A DNA stretch of 64,000 nucleotides from Flavobacterium urumqiense (GTDB lineage: Bacteria; Bacteroidota; Bacteroidia; Flavobacteriales; Flavobacteriaceae): the NCBI RefSeq assembly GCF_900108015.1, contig NZ_FNVP01000010.1, positions 49,332-113,331 on the forward strand, in the 5' to 3' direction. The notes under the pieces are model-generated. The model was not told the origin of the DNA and made no database searches. It saw nothing but the letters and a program-made list of their open reading frames with translations. A program made the translations under genes and the position numbers. This document shows positions 36,515 to 47,200 of the stretch, piece by piece (position 1 is the first letter of the stretch; every line of letters starts with the position of its first letter).

Positions 36515-37981
36515 TTATTTGCTTTTCTTTAAAGCATCTATCAATTCTTCCAGATTTACCACACCATATCTCGACGAATAATCGGATACGGCATAGGGTA
36601 ATATAAGACTGTTGTTGTGAATAATCGAACCACAAGAATACACGACATTGGGTACATAACCCTCTCTTTCATCTTCTAATGGTGATAGTAAAGGTTCTTT
36701 GAGTCTTCCAATTTCCTTTGAAGGATCATCAAGGTCAAATAGTGAGGCACCAAGGCAATATCGTCTCATGGCACCTACACCGTGAGTAATGACCAACCAG
36801 CCTTCTTGCGTCCATAGGGGTGATCCACAGTTTCCAATTTGTGTGAATTCCCAAGGATGACAAGGTTCTTGAAGCATTACGGGATTGTTCCATTGTGTAG
36901 GTCTATCAGAATACATAAGATAATTATTAACACCATCAATTCTGGAAAGCATAGCAAACTTACCCTTAATTTTTCTGGGAAATAATGCCAGGTTTTTATT
37001 TTGAGCTCCTATTCCATGTAAAGGCATAACACGAAACGTATAAAAGTCTTCAGTAGAAATCATTTTTGGAATAATAGTATGACCGTTGTAAGCGGTATAT
37101 GTACCAATTATTCTTTCGGTTTTATCATCATCAATAAACCGTACAAAACGGGCATCTTCAATACCACGACTTTCAGAATCGGAAATCGGAAATATGACAC
37201 GTTCGGTGATATCGGAATCATGCTTAAATTGTAAATCATAAAATGAATCCGCCAACCAGATGACTTCTTCAAGTGCGGTTCTCCTATCTTGGCTTATTGT
37301 TTGATCGCTTAAGATTTTGTTTACCATATTTTTTAATGCTGAATACTCAAATTCTTCAGGCAGGTCTTGCATAATACAGCTTATGTATTTGTCCTGAGTA
37401 TGCATTTCTGCTAATTTGGTAACGAATCGTTCTTTGTTATATAATGTTTTATGCACAATCTCCGCCTTATCAATGTTGTCACCAATTTTCATCACCTGGA
37501 GATCATTATTCTTATCGAGAATTCCTCTTCTAAAAACAATTGATGAGATATGACCTTCTCCAGTGGCACGGAAAGAAATAATGACACGTTTCTCTCCCTT
37601 TTCAAGGTTCGACTGATCAAAATCTTCAACAATAGAAGGGTTGAAAATAGCTGCTGATTCTATTGCATATTCCATAGTACAGTACGAACCGATGAGCATT
37701 TTTCGTTCATCTGACAAGCTATCATAATTGATTTGCATACCTTCAATTATTCCTCTAATTTTTTCGCAATGCCTGTAAAATGTGCTTGAAATATTTCGAT
37801 GTCGTCTGGCAAACTCGCGGAGTGTTTGTTCTAAGGTGTGTATCACTTGTTTTTCATCCAACCTCATTATATGGCTCACCATTTTTTGGGTTCGTTGATC
37901 ACCATTCATAAAATACCGAGCAACAACCCTACTCGAATCGGGGGTAAAAACTACATTTTTTCGAATAACGGGAACTCGCAT
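36515..37981 (-). CDS. GH130-family glycoside phosphorylase/hydrolase
   Basis: A protein of about 488 residues. The C-terminal 320 residues carry the GH130 beta-propeller pattern, including GIEDARFVRF with the conserved acidic residue, an IIGTYTAYNGH segment and PCHPWEFTQIGNCGSPLW. The N-terminal 160 residues are helical and resemble the extension of one GH130 subgroup. GH130 enzymes phosphorolyse or hydrolyse beta-mannosides; which applies is unclear. The start is set at the ATG for MRVPVIRKNVVFTPD; an upstream in-frame ATG at 38026 adds 15 hydrophobic residues. No glycosyltransferase or SusC/D-type gene is next to it. Confidence 0.87.
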   Translation of the reverse strand: MRVPVIRKNVVFTPDSSRVVARYFMNGDQRTQKMVSHIMRLDEKQVIHTLEQTLREFARRHRNISSTFYRHCEKIRGIIEGMQINYDSLSDERKMLIGSYCTMEYAIESAAIFNPSIVEDFDQSNLEKGEKRVIISFRATGEGHISSIVFRRGILDKNNDLQVMKIGDNIDKAEIVHKTLYNKERFVTKLAEMHTQDKYISCIMQDLPEEFEYSALKNMVNKILSDQTISQDRRTALEEVIWLADSFYDLQFKHDSDITERVIFPISDSESRGIEDARFVRFIDDDKTERIIGTYTAYNGHTIIPKMISTEDFYTFRVMPLHGIGAQNKNLALFPRKIKGKFAMLSRIDGVNNYLMYSDRPTQWNNPVMLQEPCHPWEFTQIGNCGSPLWTQEGWLVITHGVGAMRRYCLGASLFDLDDPSKEIGRLKEPLLSPLEDEREGYVPNVVYSCGSIIHNNSLILPYAVSDYSSRYGVVNLEELIDALKKSK

Positions 37982-38026
37982 AGATTTATTTTTAAAGTAT
38001 AATAAAATAAGTGCGTTTTTCAACAC

Positions 38027-38637
38027 GATGATAAAAATCGTTTAGGTATTAGAAATCTAAAAGAGAACTATTTGTTTGAAACAAATGCATGATTATTATC
38101 TTTTTCCAATGAATTCTTTCTCCTAAACGCTCTTAAATGATATTGCCGATACGTCCGGCGGTTGATCAAGAATAATGAATCATTAAATTTTAATGTCAAA
38201 AAAAAAATGTTGTTCTAAAATCATATATTGATATTTCAAAGTAACAGTAAAGTAAGGGATTAAATGTGTATTCTGGTAGTTTTGGCAGCCCTAAATTCAT
38301 TTAAGTATACTATCAAAATTACAAAAAAAAACTTTAAAGGAGTGTGAAAAATGGTTAGTTTTCAGATTTGGTATTTTTCTGTATTTATACTTTTGCCAAA
38401 AAAACGAAAAAAAGGTAGGTTTATCATAAACAAAAATCACGAAATTCGGATTATTATTTCCCTGTATTGCTCATCAGCGTAATTCAAAGAACTTATAATT
38501 TCTAAAACTCTAAATTTTTTTTTGTAAATTTAATATATTGAATTTTAGTTAGTTGTGGGGTTTAAATAAAATTTTATATTCTTATCAAATTATAGTATCA
38601 ATCTTTCATTGTTTAAAATTATTAAAGTAGAAATTTT
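38027..38637. other. Intergenic region between GH130 and Ku, no gene seen
   Basis: About 610 bp of AT-rich DNA upstream of two divergent genes. No protein-like frame, RNA gene or strong repeat. Promoters of both flanking genes must lie here; I could not place them with confidence. Confidence 0.5.
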
Positions 38638-39426
38638 ATGGAAACCAGAATAAAATCAATTTGGACAGGATCAATCACTTTTGGACTGATTAACATCCCA
38701 ATTAAAGTATTTTCAGCAGTGAAAGAAAGCAATATTGAAATGAATATGCTCGATAAGAATGATTATTCTAATATTAAATTTAAACGCGTTAATGAAAATA
38801 CGGGCAAAGAAGTCGATTATGCTGATATAGTCAAAGGGTATAAACGGGATGATCGGTATGTGGTAATTGAAGAAGCAGATTTTGAAGCCGCTGCAGCTGA
38901 AAAAACCAAAAATATTGAAATAATGAATTTTGTTGATGAAAAAGAAATTGACACTATTTATTACGAACAGCCTTATTATCTTGAACCTGATAAAGGAGCT
39001 TTGAATGCGTATGCATTGCTTCGGGATGCATTGCAAACTTCGGCAAAAGTAGGGGTAGGCACCATTGTTTTAAGAAATAAAGAAAGTTTAGTTATTTTAA
39101 AATCTTATAAAAATGTTATCGTGCTGAACCGAATTCGATTTCAAGAGGAAATTAGAAATATTACCGAATTAAAATTACCTCCGCTTTCTGCAATGAATTC
39201 AAAAGAAATGGATATGGCAGTTAAGTTAGTAGAACAATTAACCGAGAAATTTGATGTTGCAAAATACAAGGATAATTATACTGCAAAACTTTTAGAAATT
39301 ATAAAAGATAAAGCAAAAGGCAAAAAGCAAGTCGCCCCTAAACTAAAAGTGGTACACAAACAGAACGATGATTTAATGGCTATGCTGAAAGCGAGTCTGG
39401 AAAGCGAGAAAGATAAATCGTCTTAA
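38638..39426 (+). CDS. ku: Ku protein of non-homologous end joining
   Basis: The 262-residue protein begins [20 protein letters not shown], followed by [10 protein letters not shown], the hallmark of bacterial Ku, and continues with [20 protein letters not shown] and [20 protein letters not shown]. It forms a homodimeric ring that binds double-strand DNA ends and recruits LigD. The lysine-rich C terminus ([15 protein letters not shown]) fits DNA binding. It faces the ligD genes on the opposite strand, and the two stop codons overlap. Confidence 0.96.
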   Translation: METRIKSIWTGSITFGLINIPIKVFSAVKESNIEMNMLDKNDYSNIKFKRVNENTGKEVDYADIVKGYKRDDRYVVIEEADFEAAAAEKTKNIEIMNFVDEKEIDTIYYEQPYYLEPDKGALNAYALLRDALQTSAKVGVGTIVLRNKESLVILKSYKNVIVLNRIRFQEEIRNITELKLPPLSAMNSKEMDMAVKLVEQLTEKFDVAKYKDNYTAKLLEIIKDKAKGKKQVAPKLKVVHKQNDDLMAMLKASLESEKDKSS

Positions 39427-40358
39427 TGCGTTGGGTTTTCAGAAATCTTTTTTAGAATCAGTTCTAAATTGGCCCCTTTACCCAATACGGGTTTCCATAA
39501 ATCACCTTTTTTGTCAAAGCGTTTCAGCACATTTTTGATGGTAAATTTTGCTGGAGACAATTTTTCATTCACTTCTTCCCATTCCAAAGGAGTTGAAACG
39601 GTGGCTCCGGGTCTGGGTCTGACAGAATAGGCCGAAGCCAAAGTTTGCCCTTGTCTGTTTTGTAAAAAATCAATATAAATTTTATTTCCTCTATTTCCAA
39701 TCGGTCGAGTGATACTGGCAATTTCAGGTAATCTCTCAACAACTTTATTTGCAATTAATTCTGAAAATAATTTAACGGTATCATACCGATATTGGTTCCC
39801 TAACGGAATGTAAACATGCAAACCTGTTGCTCCAGACGTTTTGCAGTAGCATTCTGTTTCCAATTCATCCATTATTTTTTTTACTGTAAGTGCTGTTTTT
39901 ACAACCTCTTTAAAATCATTTTTTGCAGGGTCTAAATCAATTACGGCCCAATCCGGTTTATCCATTTTCTTGATTGTTGAATTCCATGGGTTGAATTCAA
40001 TACAACCTAAATTTGCCATGTACAATAAGGTTGCTTTGTCATTGCATAGCAAATAATCAATGTATTTATCATTCGATTCCGAATAGATTTTTTCCGTTTT
40101 TAGCCATGATGGAATTTTTTCCAGATCCATATCTTTTTGATAAAAACTGGCTCCGTTGATTCCATTAGGAAATCGGTTCATGGATTCCGGACGATCCTTT
40201 AGATAGGGTACTATTAGTGTAGAAACTTCATTGTAATAATTTAAAATATCCCCTTTAGAAATGCCATCACCTGGAAAATAAATTTTGTTTTGATTAGTCA
40301 AATGCAAATTTGTTTCTCCTACTTTTAAATAAAAATCATTTTCATTTTTACTATTCAT
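39423..40358 (-). CDS. LigD polymerase (primase-like) domain protein
   Basis: A 311-residue protein beginning with a LigD-POL start and containing [40 protein letters not shown] (catalytic Asp pair region) and [14 protein letters not shown]. These are the conserved blocks of the archaeo-eukaryotic primase-type polymerase of LigD. It would fill gaps at broken ends. In many bacteria it is fused to the ligase; here it is a separate gene starting 9 bp after the phosphoesterase-ligase gene ends. Symbol ligD is usual for the fused protein, so none is given. Confidence 0.92.
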   Translation of the reverse strand: MNSKNENDFYLKVGETNLHLTNQNKIYFPGDGISKGDILNYYNEVSTLIVPYLKDRPESMNRFPNGINGASFYQKDMDLEKIPSWLKTEKIYSESNDKYIDYLLCNDKATLLYMANLGCIEFNPWNSTIKKMDKPDWAVIDLDPAKNDFKEVVKTALTVKKIMDELETECYCKTSGATGLHVYIPLGNQYRYDTVKLFSELIANKVVERLPEIASITRPIGNRGNKIYIDFLQNRQGQTLASAYSVRPRPGATVSTPLEWEEVNEKLSPAKFTIKNVLKRFDKKGDLWKPVLGKGANLELILKKISENPTH

Positions 40359-40367
40359 CTCAGTAAT

Positions 40368-41912
40368 TTAAGTTAATGAAATATTCCTATCATTTAATGA
40401 AAAAGTAATCTCTTTCGCTTTTTTATCTATCCGTAAGCCTTGAAAAACAGGATGGCGTAAATAATGATCTTGAGTCCATTCAGTGAATTTTACCTGACAA
40501 ACAAATTTTGGTTTAAGCCATTTTATTTTATCTCGTACTGGTATTTTGTCTTCTACCGGTGATTCCTCGATAAAATAAGGTTCAAACTTATCATACAATT
40601 CTTTTAATGTTTCTTCTTTAAAACTGGTACCACATTTTCCAATAAACCGTAATTTTTTATGATCGTATTGAGCCAGTAAAAGGGCTCCAAAATAACTTCG
40701 GGTCGTTTTTGATTCTGTTATACCAATGATGATAGCTTCTTCCTGTTGTGAAATTCTTATTTTAAGCCAATCACTACTCCTTTTTCCCGCTCGATACAGG
40801 CTGTTAGACTCTTTTGCCATGATGCCTTCTAAATTTTTTTTTATTGCGAGTTCATAAAATGAGACCCCTTTTTCGGGAATATGTTGCGAATAAAGCACAT
40901 TCGGTAGCTGTAATTTACTCAATAAAATTTCAAGCAATTCTTTTCGTTGTATTAATGCGAGAGCTGTTGTGTCGTTGCCATCCAAATTTAAAATATCGAA
41001 AACATAATATTTCAGCTTTCCTTTTCCCGTTTTGATATAGTTTTGCAGCAATTGAAAATCGGAACGTCCAGCTTCATCTTCAATTACAATTTCGCCGTCA
41101 AGTACCGCAACGTGATTTATTTTTTTTAATTCATCGGCAATTGCCTTGAAATTTTTATTAAAAGAGAGATGGTTGCGGCTAAAAAGATTGACCTGATCCG
41201 GATTAATAACCGCGATGGTTCTGTAACCGTCGTACTTCGTTTCAAAAATCCATTTTTTTTTATCAAATGGCTTTTTAACGGCATGTGCTAACATTGGTTT
41301 AATAAATTCAGCTTTACCGTTTGTTTTGATGGCAATTGATTTTTTTTCTAAATCCTCTAAAGTTGTATTGGATATCACGGATTTATCTTTTTTTAAAATG
41401 TCGGTATCCGTGGCATACGCATCCTTTTTTTTAATCAAAAGCCAGGAATTATCTTGCTTGCTATTTAATTTAAACAATGAAAATTCGCCTTTTAATTTTT
41501 TACCTTTCAATGTAAAACTCACATGTCCTTTCTCTAAATCTGCCTTTAATTTATTTTCGGTAACTGCTTTTGATTGTTCTTCGGGTAAAGTATAAGTCCC
41601 ATTATCCCACACGATAACATTCCCGGCTCCATAATTTCCTTCTGGAATATCGCCTTCAAAATCCTTGTACGAAAAAGGATGATCCTCTACCATAATCGCA
41701 AGACGTTTGTCGTCAGGGTTCATGGAGGGGCCTTTTGGGATTGCCCAACTTTTTAAAACACCATTTAATTCTAAGCGAAAATCATAATGCAAATGGGAGG
41801 CAGCGTGCTTTTGTACGACAAAAATCAAATCGTTTTTTGATTTTTTGTTTTCACCTTTGGGTTCCTCAGTGGAATTAAAATTGCGTTTCTGATTGTATTT
41901 AGCTAACGTCAT
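40368..41912 (-). CDS. ligD: ATP-dependent DNA ligase with N-terminal phosphoesterase domain (LigD PE-LIG)
   Basis: A 514-residue protein. The N-terminal 3'-phosphoesterase domain shows HAASHLHYDFRLELNG (His36, His42, Asp44) and a EDHPFSYKDFEG segment. The ligase adenylation domain starts near residue 200 with Lys226 in FETKYDGYRTIA as the nucleotidyl acceptor, and a C-terminal OB fold ends near QVKFTEWTQDHYLRHPVFQG. It seals breaks held by Ku. A 42-codon remnant of a second copy lies 10 kb upstream (30257-30382). It heads the two-gene unit with the polymerase domain gene. Confidence 0.95.
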   Translation of the reverse strand: MTLAKYNQKRNFNSTEEPKGENKKSKNDLIFVVQKHAASHLHYDFRLELNGVLKSWAIPKGPSMNPDDKRLAIMVEDHPFSYKDFEGDIPEGNYGAGNVIVWDNGTYTLPEEQSKAVTENKLKADLEKGHVSFTLKGKKLKGEFSLFKLNSKQDNSWLLIKKKDAYATDTDILKKDKSVISNTTLEDLEKKSIAIKTNGKAEFIKPMLAHAVKKPFDKKKWIFETKYDGYRTIAVINPDQVNLFSRNHLSFNKNFKAIADELKKINHVAVLDGEIVIEDEAGRSDFQLLQNYIKTGKGKLKYYVFDILNLDGNDTTALALIQRKELLEILLSKLQLPNVLYSQHIPEKGVSFYELAIKKNLEGIMAKESNSLYRAGKRSSDWLKIRISQQEEAIIIGITESKTTRSYFGALLLAQYDHKKLRFIGKCGTSFKEETLKELYDKFEPYFIEESPVEDKIPVRDKIKWLKPKFVCQVKFTEWTQDHYLRHPVFQGLRIDKKAKEITFSLNDRNISLT

Positions 41913-42087
41913 TGCAAGATGATTTAGAAGTTAATTTAAATTAAAAATCATTAGTAAATTTATCAATTATAATGCAATAAATAACGATATGATATTGATT
42001 TGTTGATTCTTATGTCGTAAATTTTCATTTAAACCTGCAGAAGCATGCCCTAATCTAATAATGATAAAAATGTTACAAAATATTGTA

Positions 42088-43234
42088 ATGGAACGAAAGA
42101 TTTACGCCTCTCAAGAGTATAAAATGATGCAAGAGATGATTTAAGAATTCACTTCAAATGACATAATGGATCATTTAGAGGAATGGGAGGAAAACGGTGT
42201 AATATCTCGTGAAATATGGAAACGAGCGGGAGAATTAGGAATATTGTGTTTGGATATTCCAGAAATATATGGAGGCGGAGGATTATATTTTACTTTTAAT
42301 GCTTTGTTAATTGAAGCGTTCTCGAAAAAGGGAATAGCAGGTCCCGGATTTTCATTGCATTCCGATATTGTAGTTCCTTATTTATTGTATTATGGAACGG
42401 AGGCACAAAAAGAAAAGTATTTACCGCTGATGGCAATAGGGGATCTTATTACTACTATAGGAATGACAGAGCCTAATTGCGGGAGTGATTTGAAAACACT
42501 ACGAACTACGGCCGAAGATAAAGGAGATTATTAACTGGTAAATGGTCAAAAAACCTTTATAACCAACGGTTTTATGTGTGATATGGCTATAGTGGCCGTA
42601 AAAACCAATTATAATACAGATGACGAAGGCATTACCTTACTTATTTTAGAATCAACAATGGAAGAGTTCAATAAAGGTGTTCCACTCAAAAAAATTGGAA
42701 TGAAATCTCAAGATACAGCAGAATTGTTTTTTGATAATGTAAAAGTTCCAAATGAGAACAGACTTGGAGATGAAAAAATGGGATTTAAAATTACGATGCA
42801 GGAATTGGCTCGAGAGCGATTGACAGTTGGGATTATGGCGGTAGCTATTGCTGAAGATGCTATCGAAAACATTATAACCCACTAAGCAAAGAACCGATTT
42901 TGATACGCCTATTGCCGGATTCCAAAACACCCAATTTAAACTGGCGGAATGTACTACCCAAATGCAAATACATCAGGCTTTTTTAGATCGATGTATCGAA
43001 TTATTGGTAGACCATAAATTAACAACTGAAAGTGCTTCAATGATTAAATATTCGGCAACCGACATGTGCGGACACGTTGTTGATGAATGTTTGCAATTAT
43101 TTGGTGGTTATGGTTAAATGTTGGACTATCCCATTGCTCGTATGTATGCAGATAATCGCGTGGCACGTATTTATGCCGGAACGAACGAAATTATGAAAAT
43201 AGTAATTGCACGGGGATTACTAAAAGGCCTTTAA
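42088..43234 (+). pseudogene. Acyl-CoA dehydrogenase pseudogene
   Basis: Similarity to acyl-CoA dehydrogenases spans the whole stretch: GELGILCLDIPEIYGG, TTIGMTEPNCGSDLKT, QKTFITNGFMCDMAIVAV, IGMKSQDTAELFFDNVKVP and, after a frameshift near 42880, RMYADNRVARIYAGTNEIMK. In-frame TAA codons stand at 42142-42144, 42532-42534 and 43115-43117. A functional protein cannot be made from it without at least three stop suppressions and a shift. The frame is otherwise well preserved, so inactivation is fairly recent. Confidence 0.92.
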
Positions 43235-43283
43235 CTCTTTTTGGCGCGATAGGCCTAAAAAAACTGCAGCAATCAATTTTTCT

Positions 43284-43496
43284 TTAAATATTTGTGTTTT
43301 TTTTAATGAAAAAAAATGCAAATATAATTCCTACAATAACCATTGGAATCATGTACAAATCAATATTTACCGAAGGAGGTTCTTCCAGACCTGGCGGCGG
43401 CGGCGGCATCAAAGGAATGGCAATAATAGAATTAGTGAAAAATAATGCAAATAGCAAGATTGTATGGTAAGAAATAAAAATAGCTATTTTTTTCAT
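43284..43496 (-). CDS. Small proline-rich secreted/membrane protein
   Basis: A 70-residue protein with an N-terminal signal-type hydrophobic segment (to about residue 27), then MPPPPPGLEEPP, and a second hydrophobic helix (about 47-64) ending KKNTNI. The PPPPPG motif with a C-terminal helix recurs in small envelope proteins of Flavobacteria that I have seen, of unknown function. It stands alone after the acyl-CoA dehydrogenase pseudogene; the start codon and hydrophobic layout support it. Confidence 0.6.
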   Translation of the reverse strand: MKKIAIFISYHTILLFALFFTNSIIAIPLMPPPPPGLEEPPSVNIDLYMIPMVIVGIIFAFFFIKKNTNI

Positions 43497-43819
43497 ATTT
43501 GAGGTAAGATTAAATTTGGAAATTTTGTCTTAGCGTTTTATTTTTTCAAATAAAAAACTAGAAAGTATTGCTCAAAATATGTTATCTGAAATCTAGGATT
43601 GTTACTAATAATACTTTATTAATTTAGATTGCATTGACTAATAAATATCTAATACAATGTAAATAAAAAGGAATATTTTTTAAATGTAAAGTGAGAAGTA
43701 ATAACTGAGTTGTAGTAGGAATACTCGGTCTTGATAGCAGTTTTTTAGAAAAAAAGACTACTCTCGATTAGCATAATAGATTGTATTTTTAAAATTCTAT
43801 TTTGGAGATGGAAAACGAA
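43497..43819. other. Intergenic region, no gene seen
   Basis: About 320 bp of AT-rich DNA between the small proline-rich gene and the long inverted repeat below the receiver gene. No frame of interest was seen. Confidence 0.5.
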
Positions 43820-43868
43820 AAATCTAAAATTTTAAAGATTAAAAATGGAACTTTAAAATTTTAGATTT
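43820..43868 (-). terminator. Terminator of the kinase/receiver operon
   Basis: A perfect 18-bp inverted repeat (arms 43820-43837 and 43851-43868, AAATCTAAAATTTTAAAG) with a 13-nt loop, followed on the minus strand by TTTTTCGTTTT. It lies 20 bp past the receiver gene's stop. The arm sequence also occurs at 491-510. Confidence 0.72.
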
Positions 43869-43887
43869 AAATTGGAGAAGCAGCTAT

Positions 43888-44298
43888 TCAGTCAGCAATA
43901 ATGCGGTCAAGGAATTCTTTATTAATGGGTTTTACCTGAAAGGAAACAACATTTTTATCTCTTCGGGCACGTACAATGTCATTATCATCAATAGTTGATG
44001 AAATAATGTAGGTTCGGCATTTATTTTTTAAGTTAAGTGGGAGTTTGTCATATGCATCTAAAAATTCAAAACCCGACATCATAGGCATATATATATCTAC
44101 AAAAATGATCTGAGGCAATATAGAAAAATCATCTTGGTTTTCCTGTAAATATTTTAGTGCCTCTTTTGCCTCTGAATATTCCAACACTTTTTTACCAAAA
44201 TAGTTTTTAGTAATCAAACGTGATGAGATATAGAGATCAATGGTGTTGTCATCAATAATCATTACTGTTTCAAATTTTGGTTTTAATTCGTTTGTCAT
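43888..44298 (-). CDS. Single-domain response regulator
   Basis: A 136-residue receiver (REC) domain with no output domain. MIIDDNTIDLY gives the acidic pocket Asp16/Asp17, FVDIYMPMMSGFEFL the phospho-acceptor Asp68, and FQVKPINKEF the conserved Lys near 122. It is the likely partner of the histidine kinase whose stop overlaps its start (ATGA), so the two are translationally coupled. As a stand-alone receiver it probably passes phosphate on or acts by protein contact. Confidence 0.9.
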   Translation of the reverse strand: MTNELKPKFETVMIIDDNTIDLYISSRLITKNYFGKKVLEYSEAKEALKYLQENQDDFSILPQIIFVDIYMPMMSGFEFLDAYDKLPLNLKNKCRTYIISSTIDDNDIVRARRDKNVVSFQVKPINKEFLDRIIAD

Positions 44299-47200
44299 GG
44301 TTTTAAATTTTTTAGAGTAATATTAAAGGTAGTTCCGGTTGCTAGCTCAGACTCGACCTGAATAGAACCTTGAAGTTTTTCAACAGTTTCTTTTACGATA
44401 TATAATCCGATACCAGAACCTTCTGTTTTCCCCGAGAGACGGAAAAACATATCAAATATTTTATTGTGATGTGCTAAATCAATTCCGATACCGTTATCAA
44501 GTATGGAGAGTTGCAATTTTTTATAATCTGACTTCCCGGTTATTTTTATATAACTGTCGGTCCGATTCTTCTTGTGATATTTAACAGCATTGGAAATAAG
44601 ATTTTCAAGTATGGTATTAAAGCGTAAACTGTCAGAATAAAAAGAGTCCTTTTCCTGAATGTCAATTTCAAAATGAATTCCTTTTGCTTCTTCCATGCTG
44701 TGTAGTGAATCTACAATATCAATAATAGTTTTCTGTAACGGAATTTTTTTTACTTCCAGTCCGGTACGCTTGTTTCTGGAGTAACTTAGAATATTTTTAA
44801 TGAATTTATCCAGACGGTTGATGCTGTTGCGAATCATCTTTATATGTTCAAGGGTATCCGTCTCCTGACTTTCTTCTTCAATAAAAGAAATAAGACCCAG
44901 AACAGAAGTAAGCGGAGAGCGCAAATCATGAGAAACACTGTAAACAAAACGATCGAGTTCTGAATTAGTTTTAATGAGCTCTAAATTTTGCTGTTCGAGT
45001 TTTTCTTCCGCTCTTTTTCTATCCGTGATGTCTGTTACCATCGCCAAGCTGCCTTTATAAATGCCAGTTTCATCAAAAATTGGATTTGCAGCAACATTTG
45101 TCCAGATTTCTTTTCCATTTTTAGAGATAAATTTAAAACGACTCTGTAAGCTATATTTTTCCTTTCTCAGGAGCAGTAATTTGTCTACAATCTGTTTACC
45201 CTTTTCATTCATAAATGAGTAAATTTCTTTATCCATCATTTCTTCGCGGGTATATTCTAGAATTTCGCCCATTTTAGAATTAACGAATGTCGTTTTATTA
45301 TTTTCATCAATCAACCACATTCCTTCTTGGGCTGTTTCTACAATCTGGCGGTATTTTTTTTCACTTTCCTTGAGAGCCATCTCTGCATTTTTAATTCCGG
45401 TAATATCCATAAGCATATTGATGGCTCCGGTTGTAAGTCCTGAGGAATCGAAGATAGGAACTATATAAGGCAATACATTTAACTTATCCCCATTAGATCG
45501 TTCTATTATTATTTCTTCCCCAATGACAGCTTTACCCTCTTTAAGCACTACAGCCATAGGACAAGATTTAAGCGGAATGGGATTGCCATCTAAACTATAA
45601 ATTTTCCACAAACCGAACCACAAATCTTTACCAATTTCAGGCTTTCTGCCCCATAAAGCAACTGCCGCTTTATTGTAAATCATAATACGACCCTTAGCGT
45701 CGCAGGAATAGGTAGCTACTGGTAGATTCTCTATTAGTTCACGATAACTTTTTTTACTTTCTCTAATTTTTTTACGAGACAGAACTTGCTCTGTTGCATC
45801 TATGGCAAAGAATAGAATGCCGTCTATATCACCATCAATGTTTCTATGCGCTTGGTAGATAAAATTAAGATACGTATCCACTAGTTTTCCATTTCCATCA
45901 AAGTCAAATTTCACCAGCATTTCATTCGCAGAAAAAGTCTCACCAGTTTGGTAAACGGTATCTAAAAATTTAAAAATACCTTGTGCTTCTAATTCTGGCA
46001 AAACTTCTTTTACGGTTTTACCAATGATATTTTTTTTATCTATTAACCGTAAATAAAATGGGTTTGCCATTTCAAACACATGATTTGGGCCCTTTAAAAT
46101 TCCCATGCAGGAAGGCGCTTGTAAATATAAATCCATGAAACGCCGTCGCTCCACTTCAAAAGCTTTCTCTAAGTTTTTTTTCTCAGTTGCATCTGTACCA
46201 ATGCAATAGCTCAGTTTGTATTTATCATCCCACTTTGCTGACCAAAGCATGGGAACAACACTCCCGTTTTTATGGTTATATCTATTTTCAAACATAGTGA
46301 CTGACTCACCACTTCTGATATCTGCATCTGTTTTTGTGGTAATTTCAGCATCACCTTGAAATACCAAATCCATATATTTTTTTCCAATCAATTCCTGAGG
46401 TTTGTATCCCCAAATGTATTCTGAAGCAGAATTTACGTGTACAAATCTTCCTTCATCATCAAAAGAACAAATTACATTTAAAGAAGAATCTAATATAATA
46501 TTTAAATCATTTAATGCCTGCTGTAATTCATTGGAAGTTATAACAAGTTTTTGTTCTGTTTCTCTGCGTTCCGTAATATCGCGAATAATCATCGAAGTCC
46601 TTTCTTCTCCATTAACATCTTTAAACATCACTGAAGTAAGTTCTCCCGGAAATCTGCTCCCGTCTTTATGAATAAAAGTAATCTCTCCTTTGACCCTGCC
46701 TGTACGCTGCCGTTCTTCTAACAGAATTTTTAACTGTGGGTCTGTATTATCCACAAGACCAAATCTTCCTGAATTAATAATTTCCTCCTCAGTCATTTGG
46801 AAAATTTCACAGGCGGCAGGATTCGCAGCGAGAATTTCTCCATCGGTGACTGTAAGGAGAAGACCATCCATACTGTTCTCAAAAAAGGAGCGAAATTTGG
46901 CTTCATTTTGAAATAATTCTTGCGTCTTTTTTTCTTCCGATTGTTTAAGTAATGCATTCGATTTTGCTCGTTTAGCTTGTTGAAGTGCCCGGTTTACTTT
47001 TAGGGATAAACTGGACAAACTTTCTTTTAGCACAAAATCGGTAACACCATTTTTGATGAGTTCGATAGCATTTCCCTCACCAATGGATTTGGAAACAAAA
47101 ATAAACGGGGTTTGTGGCACTAATTTTTCTTTTATTTTAAATGCAGAAGGCCCGTCAAAGGAAGGAAAGGTATAATTTGAAAGTATGATATCAGGTTTGA

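Noticed and set aside
38713..39036. Long minus-strand frame inside ku
   Set aside because: Antisense shadow of a clearly conserved gene, with an Ile/Phe-rich composition.
42142..43117. Stop-codon readthrough or selenocysteine/pyrrolysine-type recoding of the acyl-CoA dehydrogenase
   Set aside because: The stops are TAA, one frameshift is also present, and no recoding signal is known for this; simple gene decay explains it.
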